Of a stretch of 5,018 bases of DNA, positions 1 through 4,972 are shown piece after piece (position 1 is the first letter of the stretch; each line of letters starts with the position of its first letter). Made by a program: the position numbers and the translations under genes. The stretch lies in NCBI GenBank assembly GCA_964588705.1, contig CAZPQV010000112.1:1-5018 (forward strand), written 5' to 3'. The notes below the pieces were generated by a model, which did not search any database, was not told where the DNA came from, and worked only from the letters and a program-made list of their open reading frames with translations. Source of the stretch: CAZPQV01 sp964588705. GTDB taxonomy: Bacteria; Bacteroidota; Bacteroidia; Flavobacteriales; Weeksellaceae.

Positions 1-528
1 GGAGGTGTTGGTTTTGCGAAAGCAGCAGGAAACTATGCGGCTTCATTCTATCCAACAAAATTGGCGAATGAAGAAGGTTACGAACAGGTAATCTGGACCA
101 ATGACGAAACCCACGAAAACTTTGAAGAAAGTGGAACAATGAACGTTTTCGTAAGAATAAACGATACGATTTATACGCCAAAAACTTCAGATAAAATTCT
201 TGATGGCGTTACAAGAGACAGCTTCATTCAACTTGCAAAAAGAAGAGGAATTGAAGTGGTTGTAGGCGATGTAAAAGTAAAAGATGTAGTTGAAGCACAC
301 AAAAAAGGCGAACTAAAAGAAGTTTGGGGTGTGGGAACTGCCGTTGTAACAAGTGTTTTTGAAGCAATCGGATACCAGGGTGAAAGACTTGAACTTCCAA
401 AGCTTCCATTTGAAGAAAGTTATGCCCTAACTATTCAGAAAGAACTTGTTGACATCCAAACAAACCAAGCAGAAGATCCATTTGGTTGGAGAGTTTTGGT
501 AGAAAATAACATTTTGGAAACTGTATAA
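1..528 (+). CDS. ilvE: Branched-chain amino acid aminotransferase, C-terminal half (5' end outside window)
   Basis: This PLP-dependent fold-type IV aminotransferase moves amino groups between leucine, isoleucine or valine and 2-oxoglutarate in the cytoplasm, the last step of branched-chain amino acid synthesis or the first of breakdown. The reading frame is open from base 1 and gives 175 residues before TAA; full-length enzymes of this large BCAT class have roughly 355 residues, so about half is present. Visible family signatures are the AKAAGNYA segment at the left edge, the EESGTMN motif (local residues 42-48, where Glu43 matches the glutamate that contacts the PLP ring nitrogen), LDGVTRDS (67-74), and VGTAVV (111-116), which matches the PLP phosphate-binding turn. 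The catalytic lysine should lie in the missing N-terminal half. An internal ATG at 61 is not a real start, because homologous sequence continues upstream of it. A strong terminator follows, so it is the last gene of its transcript. Confidence 0.93.
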   Translation, partial: GGVGFAKAAGNYAASFYPTKLANEEGYEQVIWTNDETHENFEESGTMNVFVRINDTIYTPKTSDKILDGVTRDSFIQLAKRRGIEVVVGDVKVKDVVEAHKKGELKEVWGVGTAVVTSVFEAIGYQGERLELPKLPFEESYALTIQKELVDIQTNQAEDPFGWRVLVENNILETV

Positions 529-550
529 TGATTTTTCATACATGAATGTG

Positions 551-576
551 AGCCGGGAATATTTTCCCGGTTTTTT
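551..576 (+). terminator. Rho-independent terminator after ilvE
   Basis: A 7-bp perfect GC-rich stem, CCGGGAA (553-559) with TTCCCGG (564-570), closes a TATT loop. It can be extended by a G-T and an A-T pair, and runs into six T (571-576). It lies 22 bases after the ilvE stop and separates that gene from the downstream lipoprotein genes. Confidence 0.9.
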
Positions 577-602
577 CGTTTTAAAGGTTAACGGAAAATG
601 CT

Positions 603-610
603 TATTTTCG
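603..610 (+). promoter_or_regulatory. Possible -7 box for the GldI-like/PPIase operon
   Basis: TATTTTCG differs by one base from the Bacteroidetes -7 consensus TAnnTTTG. It sits just after the ilvE terminator and ends 9 bases before the ATG at 620, so the transcript would have only a few untranslated bases. No convincing TTG -33 element lies at the usual 17-23 base spacing, so this is tentative. Confidence 0.35.
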
Positions 611-619
611 CAGAATTAT

Positions 620-1132
620 ATGGCTAAAATCTTATTTTTCAGTTTGATTTTTCTTACGGGATGCTTCAGCAAGCAGGCATATCCACCGGTTGGCGGAATT
701 CTGTCTGAAAAAGATATGCAAAACTCCCAAACCCGAGCTAAAAATCTAAACGAATTAGAACGGAAGCAAATACAGGATTGGATTGATCAGCAAGATGACA
801 AATTTTATCCAATGGGAATGAATTATTGGGTAAGCATTGAAAATCTTGAACAAAATGAGAAAAAACAGGATGGAACTGAAGTTTCTTACCAATATGAGAT
901 TTATGATTTTGATAAAGTAAAGCTTTATGAAAAACCAGTCGTAAAACATAATGCTCTTTTAGGAAAATTTGAAGAAATTGACGCTGTTGAAAATGCTGTC
1001 TGTTATTTGAATACAGACAATGAAGTAACGCTTTTAGTCCCATCAATATTGGCATTTGGCACTTATGGAGACAATGATAAAATCCCCAATGATATGCCTT
1101 TGATTATAAAACTGAAAATGCTGAAAAACTAA
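620..1132 (+). CDS. gldI: GldI-like gliding-motility-associated FKBP-family lipoprotein
   Basis: This 170-residue protein starts with a short lipoprotein signal: hydrophobic residues 4-11 and lipobox LTGC with Cys15 as the predicted lipidation site, so it should be anchored on the periplasmic side of a membrane. Residues about 85-170 resemble an FKBP fold. The C-terminal stretch AFGTYGDNDKIPNDMPLI matches in layout the end of Flavobacterium GldI, a lipoprotein PPIase homologue required for gliding in F. johnsoniae. The FKBP active-site residues look eroded: the IxGW motif is absent, with a Phe-Glu-Glu-Ile-Asp stretch (108-112) in that region, so catalysis is doubtful and a chaperone or structural role is possible. 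An in-frame ATG at 542 would give 196 residues, but it lies before the terminator hairpin and would bury the signal peptide; 620 is preferred. The next gene starts 2 bases after the stop. The GldI name rests on recognition of sequence, not a search. Confidence 0.72.
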   Translation: MAKILFFSLIFLTGCFSKQAYPPVGGILSEKDMQNSQTRAKNLNELERKQIQDWIDQQDDKFYPMGMNYWVSIENLEQNEKKQDGTEVSYQYEIYDFDKVKLYEKPVVKHNALLGKFEEIDAVENAVCYLNTDNEVTLLVPSILAFGTYGDNDKIPNDMPLIIKLKMLKN

Positions 1133-1134
1133 TT

Positions 1135-2217
1135 ATGATAAAATTAAAAAGTAAATTAATAATAATATTAGCGGCAGCGTCGCTAGTAAGTTGCTCACCA
1201 ATATATAAAAAAATGAACGTAGACAAAGAACTTTACGAAGGTCTGGAAAATGGCCTTTATGCAAATCTTCAAACCTCGAAAGGTAACATGCTTGTAAAGC
1301 TTGAAGACAAGAAATCGCCAGTAACCGTGGCAAACTTTGTGGGATTAGCAGAAGGTAAAATTGAAAACAAAGCAAAAGGGAAAGGTGTTCCTTACTATGA
1401 CGGGACAATTTTCCACCGTGTGATTGAAAATTTCATGATTCAGGGAGGAGATCCTAAAGGAACAGGAATGGGAGATCCTGGATATAAATTTGAAGATGAA
1501 AAAAATGATTTGAAACACACCGGAAAAGGAATTCTGTCAATGGCGAATTCAGGCCCGAATACGAATGGTTCACAGTTTTTCATCACGCAGGTTGCAACAC
1601 CTTGGTTGGACGGAAGACATACCATTTTCGGAGAAGTTGTAAACGGAATCAACGTTATTGACTCTATTGCTGCGGTTGAAAAAGGAGCACAGGATAAGCC
1701 AAAAATCGATATCGTTCTTGAAAAAGTTTCTGTATTCTCTAAAGGAGATGAATACAAAAATTATGATGCTGCAAAACTCTTTAATGAAGGAAAAGGAAAG
1801 ATTCAGGAGAGTAATAAGGCATTTTTAGCAAAACAGGAGGAAGAAGCAAGAAAACAGTTTGAAGCTTTAAAAGAAGGAATTGAAACTACCGCTTCGGGAC
1901 TGCTTTATAAAATCACCAAAAAAGGTGAAGGCAAAAAAGCAGAAAAAGGAAATACAGTTGCCGTTCATTACGCCGGAAAGCTTACCAACGGAACTGAATT
2001 CGACAACTCTTTCAAAAGAGGTGAACCAATTGAATTCCCTGTTGGAACAGGTATGGTGATTAAAGGTTGGGACGAAGGAATCTTACTATTAAATGAAGGT
2101 GATGAAGCCACGTTCCTGATTCCACCGGATTTAGGTTATGGTGCAAGAGGAGCAGGAGGAGTAATTCCACCAAATGCCTGGTTAATCTTTGATGTAGCAC
2201 TTGTAAAAGTAAAATAA
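1135..2217 (+). CDS. Dual-domain peptidyl-prolyl cis-trans isomerase lipoprotein (cyclophilin-FKBP fusion)
   Basis: This 360-residue protein joins two unrelated prolyl isomerase families. Residues 1-20 form a lipoprotein signal with lipobox LVSC (Cys20). Residues about 41-203 are a cyclophilin domain that keeps the catalytic and binding set: FHR (Arg95), FMIQGGD (Phe100, Met101, Gln103), MAN (Ala137), SQFFIT (Phe149), Trp157 and His162. A charged, probably helical linker follows (about 205-255, rich in Lys, Glu, Gln and Ala). Residues about 262-360 are a full FKBP domain with Tyr279, Phe289-Asp290, Phe301, VIKGW (308-312), Tyr335, Ile344 and Phe352, all matching FKBP12 pocket residues. Both domains therefore look active, and the protein likely speeds proline isomerisation in envelope proteins. 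The cyclophilin-then-FKBP order is known in some bacteria as a dual-family immunophilin (CFBP). It is cotranscribed with the GldI-like gene (2-bp gap), probably with translational coupling. Its first dozen codons are extremely AT-rich, as is common at Bacteroidetes starts. Confidence 0.93.
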   Translation: MIKLKSKLIIILAAASLVSCSPIYKKMNVDKELYEGLENGLYANLQTSKGNMLVKLEDKKSPVTVANFVGLAEGKIENKAKGKGVPYYDGTIFHRVIENFMIQGGDPKGTGMGDPGYKFEDEKNDLKHTGKGILSMANSGPNTNGSQFFITQVATPWLDGRHTIFGEVVNGINVIDSIAAVEKGAQDKPKIDIVLEKVSVFSKGDEYKNYDAAKLFNEGKGKIQESNKAFLAKQEEEARKQFEALKEGIETTASGLLYKITKKGEGKKAEKGNTVAVHYAGKLTNGTEFDNSFKRGEPIEFPVGTGMVIKGWDEGILLLNEGDEATFLIPPDLGYGARGAGGVIPPNAWLIFDVALVKVK

Positions 2218-2234
2218 AACATTTCAAAATACAG

Positions 2235-2260
2235 AACACATCTTCGGATGTGTTTTTTTT
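2235..2260 (+). terminator. Rho-independent terminator of the PPIase operon
   Basis: AACACATC (2235-2242) pairs perfectly with GATGTGTT (2247-2254) around a TTCG tetraloop, and an eight-T run covers 2253-2260. It starts 18 bases after the PPIase stop. The stable UUCG loop and long T-run make it a strong terminator that isolates the toxin-antitoxin operon from upstream transcription. Confidence 0.92.
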
Positions 2261-2273
2261 ATTAAAAATTATT

Positions 2274-2306
2274 GGACAAAAGTCCTTTTATTTAGAACAA
2301 AAGTCG
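2274..2306 (+). promoter_or_regulatory. Direct-repeat operator, probable Xre antitoxin binding sites
   Basis: GGACAAAAGTCC (2274-2285) and GAACAAAAGTCG (2295-2306) match at 10 of 12 positions, with the core ACAAAAGTC identical. The period is 21 bases, two DNA helical turns, so both copies face the same side of the helix. The first copy is itself an inverted repeat (GGAC-AAAA-GTCC). The second copy ends directly at the -7 box, and the -33 region falls between or within the copies, so a bound protein would block RNA polymerase. Known Xre-RES antitoxins repress their own operons; assigning this site to the antitoxin is inference from position. Confidence 0.62.
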
Positions 2307-2314
2307 TATATTTG
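2307..2314 (+). promoter_or_regulatory. -7 promoter element of the Xre-RES operon
   Basis: TATATTTG is an exact match to the Bacteroidetes TAnnTTTG box. Transcription should begin a few bases downstream, near 2319-2321, leaving a leader of about 12 bases that contains AAGGA (2321-2325), a modest ribosome binding site 7 bases before the ATG at 2333. No clear TTG lies at standard spacing; TTG at 2272-2274 is too far (32 bases), so the -33 element may be a T-rich variant near 2286-2289. Confidence 0.7.
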
Positions 2315-2332
2315 TGTGAAAAGGAATTGAAG

Positions 2333-2791
2333 ATGAAAAAGCAGTATACACAAAAAGAAACAAAACAAACAGTATCTGAGCCTGTAATCGCTTATGCTTA
2401 CAACATTACAGATGACAGAGGAATTTATTCCGTTATCGATTCTGTGAACCGTGGGATCAGTTTTGCAAACTTTGAAAAGATAATTAAGAAATATAGTTTC
2501 ACATTACAGAATTGGGCAGAATTTCTGCATGTTTCAACCAAAACGCTTAGCAGATATCAGAAAGAAAGTAAAACTTTTGATGCATTGCAGTCCGAAAGAA
2601 TTCTTCAGATAGAAATGCTCCATCAAAGAGGTGAAGAGGTTTTTGGCAGTAAAGAGAATTTTGCAATATGGCTCGCTGCTGAAAATCTGGCCTTAGGAAA
2701 AAGAGTTCCAAAAGACCTTTTAAAAAATTCATTTGGCATTCAGCTGCTAATGGATGAACTTACCCGAATTGAGCATGGTGTCCTAGCATGA
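2333..2791 (+). CDS. Xre-family antitoxin with DUF2384 toxin-binding domain (MbcA/ParS/Xre)
   Basis: This 152-residue cytoplasmic protein is the antitoxin of a type II RES-Xre pair: it should bind and inhibit the toxin and repress the operon. A helix-turn-helix region is visible at about residues 47-76 (ending with VSTKTLSRYQ). The C-terminal DUF2384 domain follows at about 93-150, with GSKENFAIWL and the typical ALGKRVPKDLLKNSFGIQLL stretch that contacts the toxin in this family. The start at ATG 2333 is chosen because a longer frame from TTG 2312 would begin inside the -7 box, while ATG 2333 has AAGGA at good spacing. Its stop overlaps the toxin start by ATGA, ensuring that antitoxin is made first and that the two are coupled. 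A duplicated operator just upstream supports autoregulation. I am confident of the family, while the details of binding are inferred. Confidence 0.9.
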   Translation: MKKQYTQKETKQTVSEPVIAYAYNITDDRGIYSVIDSVNRGISFANFEKIIKKYSFTLQNWAEFLHVSTKTLSRYQKESKTFDALQSERILQIEMLHQRGEEVFGSKENFAIWLAAENLALGKRVPKDLLKNSFGIQLLMDELTRIEHGVLA

Positions 2792-3240
2792 TTGTTTACA
2801 GACTTTCAAAATCGGTTTATGCCAATGATCTTTCCGGCAAAGGTGCGGAGTTGGTTGGCGGCAGATGGAACAGTAGGGGAAATGCGGCTTTATATACATC
2901 GCAGTCTATTGCATTGTGCGTTACTGAAATTGCAGTTCACGTTCCTTTAGGTATTCTACCGAAAGATTACGACCTGATTCATATTGAAATTCCTGATGAT
3001 AATATTTTAGAAGTAAAAAGGCTTCCGAAAGATTGGCAGACCTTTCCTCATGCGGATTCTACCCAAAAAATAGGGGATAAATTTCTGCGGGACAAGAAAT
3101 ATTTGGTTTTGAAAGTTCCTTCAGCAGCGGTTCAGGGAGAGTTTAATTTTTTGGTAAATCCAAGACATCCGGATTTTGATAAAGTAAAAATCAAAAAGAA
3201 AGAGAAGTTCAGTTTTGATGAAAGACTTTTCGTGAAATAA
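2788..3240 (+). CDS. RES-domain toxin, predicted NAD+-degrading enzyme
   Basis: This 150-residue protein is a single RES domain, the usual length for stand-alone toxins of this family. Characterised relatives (MbcT of Mycobacterium tuberculosis, RES of Pseudomonas putida) destroy cellular NAD+ and stop growth; one homologue, ParT, ADP-ribosylates an essential enzyme instead. The key residues are present: YRL with Arg5, GGRWNSRG with Arg26, Tyr36, the helix Glu47 in VTEIAVH, and Ser112 in KVPSAAV, followed by NFLVNPRHPDF (120-130) with conserved Asn124 and His127. The gene looks intact, so the toxin is probably active and the linked antitoxin necessary. The final lysine codon and TAA stop lie inside a 21-base sequence repeated in inverted form at the far edge of the neighbouring insertion sequence, so the extreme C-terminus might derive from that element. 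The ending FDERLFVK is nevertheless normal for the family. Confidence 0.9.
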   Translation: MIVYRLSKSVYANDLSGKGAELVGGRWNSRGNAALYTSQSIALCVTEIAVHVPLGILPKDYDLIHIEIPDDNILEVKRLPKDWQTFPHADSTQKIGDKFLRDKKYLVLKVPSAAVQGEFNFLVNPRHPDFDKVKIKKKEKFSFDERLFVK

Positions 3241-3254
3241 AAGAAGCCGTCTCA
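3234..3254 (+). repeat. Left copy of a 21-bp perfect inverted repeat bounding the IS
   Basis: This stretch begins GAAATAAAAG and ends CCGTCTCA, and is the exact reverse complement of 4952-4972 with no mismatch. The match stops at 3233/4973 outside and at 3255/4951 inside. It includes the toxin's last codon and stop, and the outer arm of the terminator-like hairpin. It is either the terminal inverted repeat of the IS or half of a palindromic target. Confidence 0.88.
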
Positions 3255-3274
3255 AAATTACGAGACGACTTTTT
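3241..3274. terminator. Bidirectional terminator-like hairpin at the left IS end
   Basis: AAGCCGTCTC (3244-3253) pairs with GAGACGACTT (3262-3271) around an 8-base loop, with one C-A mismatch (3247/3268) that becomes a G-U pair in minus-strand RNA. On the plus strand it is followed by a T-run (3270-3274) and would end the toxin transcript directly after its stop. On the minus strand the downstream bases CTTCTTTTATTT would end the transposase transcript. Confidence 0.8.
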
Positions 3275-3332
3275 GTATGGTTTTAATTTTCACCAAGGTT
3301 ATTTTTCAGATTTTAAATTTGAGAAGTGGTTT

Positions 3333-4880
3333 TTATGCCACTTTCTTTCTCAAGTTGTGTGCTAATGCATGTAATCCGAACTCTATTTCCACTTTTTTGA
3401 GAGATTTTAAGGTAAATCGCTTAAAATGATGGTTGTGTTTGAGGTGTGCAAACACAGGTTCTACATCGTAGCACCTCTGTTTACGCTTTTTTATACCCTC
3501 TTCGCTTAGTAGCCGTTCTCTGGCTTTTTGTTTGTGCCGCTCCAAATTGTGGTTTCTTTCAATACTCCGGTTGGCTTTGGATTGGTGGCAGCCACTTCTA
3601 ATTGGACAGCCGTCACAATTTTTGGCTTGGTAGTGCGAGAGTTTCTGCTCAAAACCATTTTTCGTTATTCTTCTGCTTTCGTGGGTTTTGTGCATCCTCT
3701 GTCCCATCGGACAAACATAAAAATCTTTTTCCTGGTTGTAGTACAGATGCTCCTTGCTAAAGGCTTTGTGCTTTTTCTGATAGTTCGCGTCCTGCTCTTT
3801 ATCGAAGGTGTTGTATTTTATATACGCATCAATGCCGTGGCTTTCCAACAGTTCATAATTTTCCTCGCTGCCATAGCCGGCATCCGTAGTGGCGGATTCT
3901 ATTTTAGAGAAAATTTCCTCTCCAAGGTTTTCTTTTAAATCTTCCAGGTGCCAGGCCAGTGTTCCTATGTCGTTGGTGTCCTGGTGAATGGTGTAGCCTA
4001 AGATAAACTGGTTCTCCGTAGAGATCTGCGTGTTGTAGGCGGGTTTGAGCTGCCCATTTTTCATATGGTCGTCCTTCATCCTCATAAAGGTAGCATCGGG
4101 ATCGGTTTTGCTGTAGGAACCTCTGCCTGCCAAGATTTCTTCCTGCTCACTATATTTATCCAGATTTTTTTCAAAATTGTTTTTGATATAGTTCAGTTTG
4201 GCTTTGGCTTTTGTTTTGGATGAGCTTTTTTCTACCGGACTGCCTTTGAGCATGCGGTCGATTTTTTCTGCCGTATCTTTTATTTTTTCTTTGCTGAGTT
4301 CTTTAAACTCCGGAGGTTCGGGATCTTTATCTTCTTCCGAGGCGATGCTCTGTGCGTAGGTCCAAAGGTCTTCCATCTGCCTGAGCATTTTTTCCCTGTT
4401 GGTCTTGATGGATTTTCCCCAGACAAAGGTATATCTTCCGGCTTGTGCTTCTATCTTGGTGCTGTCCGTGAAAATCTGTTTCAGGGTGATGAGTCCTTCT
4501 TCCGCCAAAAGCAGAACTACTTGTGTGAAAATATCTTTAAATGCCGTCTGCAACCTTTGGCTTCGAAAGCGTGCAATGGTATTGTGGTCTACAATGCTCA
4601 TGTTGGAAAGCCACATGAATAAGATATTCTCCCGAAGTGCTTTTTCAATCTTCCTTGAAGAATAAATGTTCTCCATATAGGCAAAGACCATTACTTTGAG
4701 CATCATCACGGGATGATAGCTGGAGTTGCCCTCTTTGCTGTAGGCTTGTAATAATGGTTCTATTTTTATCTTATCCAAAACACTGTTCACAATACGAACA
4801 GGATGTTCTTTAGCAATCAAATCATCAAAACTGTGCGGAAACAGCACTAATTGATTTTGATTATATGGCTTGAAACTCAT
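3333..4880 (-). CDS. IS1182-family DDE transposase
   Basis: This 515-residue transposase catalyses cut and joining of the element's ends. The N-terminal part (about 1-130) carries the DUF772-type region of this family, including YHPVMMLKVMVFAYMENIYSS and the segment VDHNTIARFRSQRL. A DDE catalytic triad can be proposed: Asp139 in FTDSTKIEA, Asp333 in TTDAGYGSEENYELL, and Glu474 in DVEPVFAHLKHN, the last followed by the family's C-terminal LHALAHNLRK. A lysine- and glutamate-rich insert (about 160-250) is probably helical. A cysteine cluster at 390, 422, 425 and 431 (CPMGQRM, CDGCPIRSGC) resembles the zinc-ribbon-like knuckle seen before the final catalytic block in this group. There are no frameshifts or early stops, so the enzyme may be functional. 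The start ATG lies about 20 bases behind an exact -7 box. Its GC content appears higher than that of its neighbours, consistent with transfer. Confidence 0.93.
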   Translation of the reverse strand: MSFKPYNQNQLVLFPHSFDDLIAKEHPVRIVNSVLDKIKIEPLLQAYSKEGNSSYHPVMMLKVMVFAYMENIYSSRKIEKALRENILFMWLSNMSIVDHNTIARFRSQRLQTAFKDIFTQVVLLLAEEGLITLKQIFTDSTKIEAQAGRYTFVWGKSIKTNREKMLRQMEDLWTYAQSIASEEDKDPEPPEFKELSKEKIKDTAEKIDRMLKGSPVEKSSSKTKAKAKLNYIKNNFEKNLDKYSEQEEILAGRGSYSKTDPDATFMRMKDDHMKNGQLKPAYNTQISTENQFILGYTIHQDTNDIGTLAWHLEDLKENLGEEIFSKIESATTDAGYGSEENYELLESHGIDAYIKYNTFDKEQDANYQKKHKAFSKEHLYYNQEKDFYVCPMGQRMHKTHESRRITKNGFEQKLSHYQAKNCDGCPIRSGCHQSKANRSIERNHNLERHKQKARERLLSEEGIKKRKQRCYDVEPVFAHLKHNHHFKRFTLKSLKKVEIEFGLHALAHNLRKKVA

Positions 4881-4887
4881 TTATATA

Positions 4888-4900
4888 ATTGATTATCAAT
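4888..4900. repeat. 13-bp palindrome in the transposase leader
   Basis: ATTGAT-T-ATCAAT is a perfect inverted repeat around a single T. It lies between the -7 box (4901-4908) and the transposase start codon (4880), over the expected transcription start. It could be a protein binding site or a weak leader hairpin; with only AT-rich pairs, a stable RNA structure is unlikely. Confidence 0.5.
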
Positions 4901-4931
4901 CAAATATACGAAATCCTCGCCAAATACACAA
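4901..4931 (-). promoter_or_regulatory. Transposase promoter (Bacteroidetes type)
   Basis: Read on the minus strand, TTG (4931-4929) is followed after 20 bases by TATATTTG (4908-4901), an exact TAnnTTTG -7 box. Both spacing and sequence fit the Bacteroidetes -33/-7 pattern. The transcript would start near 4896, leaving a leader of about 15 bases. Confidence 0.72.
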
Positions 4932-4932
4932 T

Positions 4933-4972
4933 AAAAAAACCGCCTCAGTTGTGAGACGGCTTCTTTTATTTC
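4933..4972. terminator. Bidirectional terminator-like hairpin at the right IS end
   Basis: CCGCCTCA (4940-4947) pairs with TGAGACGG (4952-4959) around a GTTG loop; the single C-A mismatch (4943/4956) becomes G-U in minus-strand RNA. A run of seven A (4933-4939) gives the T-run on the minus strand, and CTTCTTTTATTT (4960-4971) gives one on the plus strand. On the minus strand it would stop readthrough from the right flank before it reaches the transposase promoter. Confidence 0.75.
4952..4972 (-). repeat. Right copy of the 21-bp perfect inverted repeat
   Basis: This is the exact reverse complement of 3234-3254. It contains TGAGACGGCTTC and the outward T-rich tail. Identity over all 21 positions, including the outer AT-rich part, cannot be chance. 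It marks the right edge of the mobile element or of the sequence it inserted into. Confidence 0.88.

Larger units (their letters stand above)
3234..4972 (-). mobile_element. IS1182-family-like insertion sequence, about 1.7 kb, apparently complete
   Basis: One intact transposase gene on the minus strand fills most of the element, bounded by a perfect 21-bp inverted repeat. Inside the repeats the two ends remain alike in an imperfect way: each shows a GAGRCGRY-then-T-run segment (3262-3274 on plus; 4934-4946 read on minus). This favours the view that the repeats are true IS termini. The exact tips are uncertain. No direct target duplication is visible next to 3234/4972, and because the edges are perfect inverted copies, moving the tips inward gives a duplication only where the sequence is self-complementary (for example TA). 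The size of about 1739 bp fits the IS1182 family. The element has its own promoter and terminator-like hairpins at both ends. The intact gene and identical repeats suggest a recent insertion. Confidence 0.85.

Noticed and set aside
542..619. Upstream extension of the GldI-like gene from ATG 542
   Set aside because: The extension reads through the ilvE terminator hairpin (551-576), is not protein-like, and would place the lipoprotein signal peptide internally. ATG 620 gives a proper signal and lipobox.
738..1055. 105-codon minus-strand frame opposite the GldI-like gene
   Set aside because: The plus-strand gene has a signal peptide and family signature; the opposite frame has no domain and biased composition typical of antisense translation.
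1440..1757. 105-codon minus-strand frame opposite the cyclophilin domain
   Set aside because: It lies fully within conserved cyclophilin coding sequence on the other strand and has no features of its own.
2312..2332. TTG start giving a 7-residue longer antitoxin
   Set aside because: The TTG is part of the TATATTTG -7 box and would lie upstream of the expected transcription start. ATG 2333 has a ribosome binding site at suitable spacing.
3319..3356. Interrupted hairpin around the transposase stop codon (TTGAGAAGTGG with CCACTT and CTCAA)
   Set aside because: The stem is broken by a bulge, the stop codon lies in its loop, and no T-run follows on the minus strand. The IS-end hairpin at 3241-3274 is a better terminator.
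3528..3938. 136-codon open frame on the plus strand inside the transposase
   Set aside because: It is the antisense shadow of a clearly homologous transposase gene, with a hydrophobic, low-complexity translation and no promoter or start context.
4399..4665. 88-codon open frame on the plus strand inside the transposase
   Set aside because: Another antisense shadow of the transposase, with no recognisable domain.
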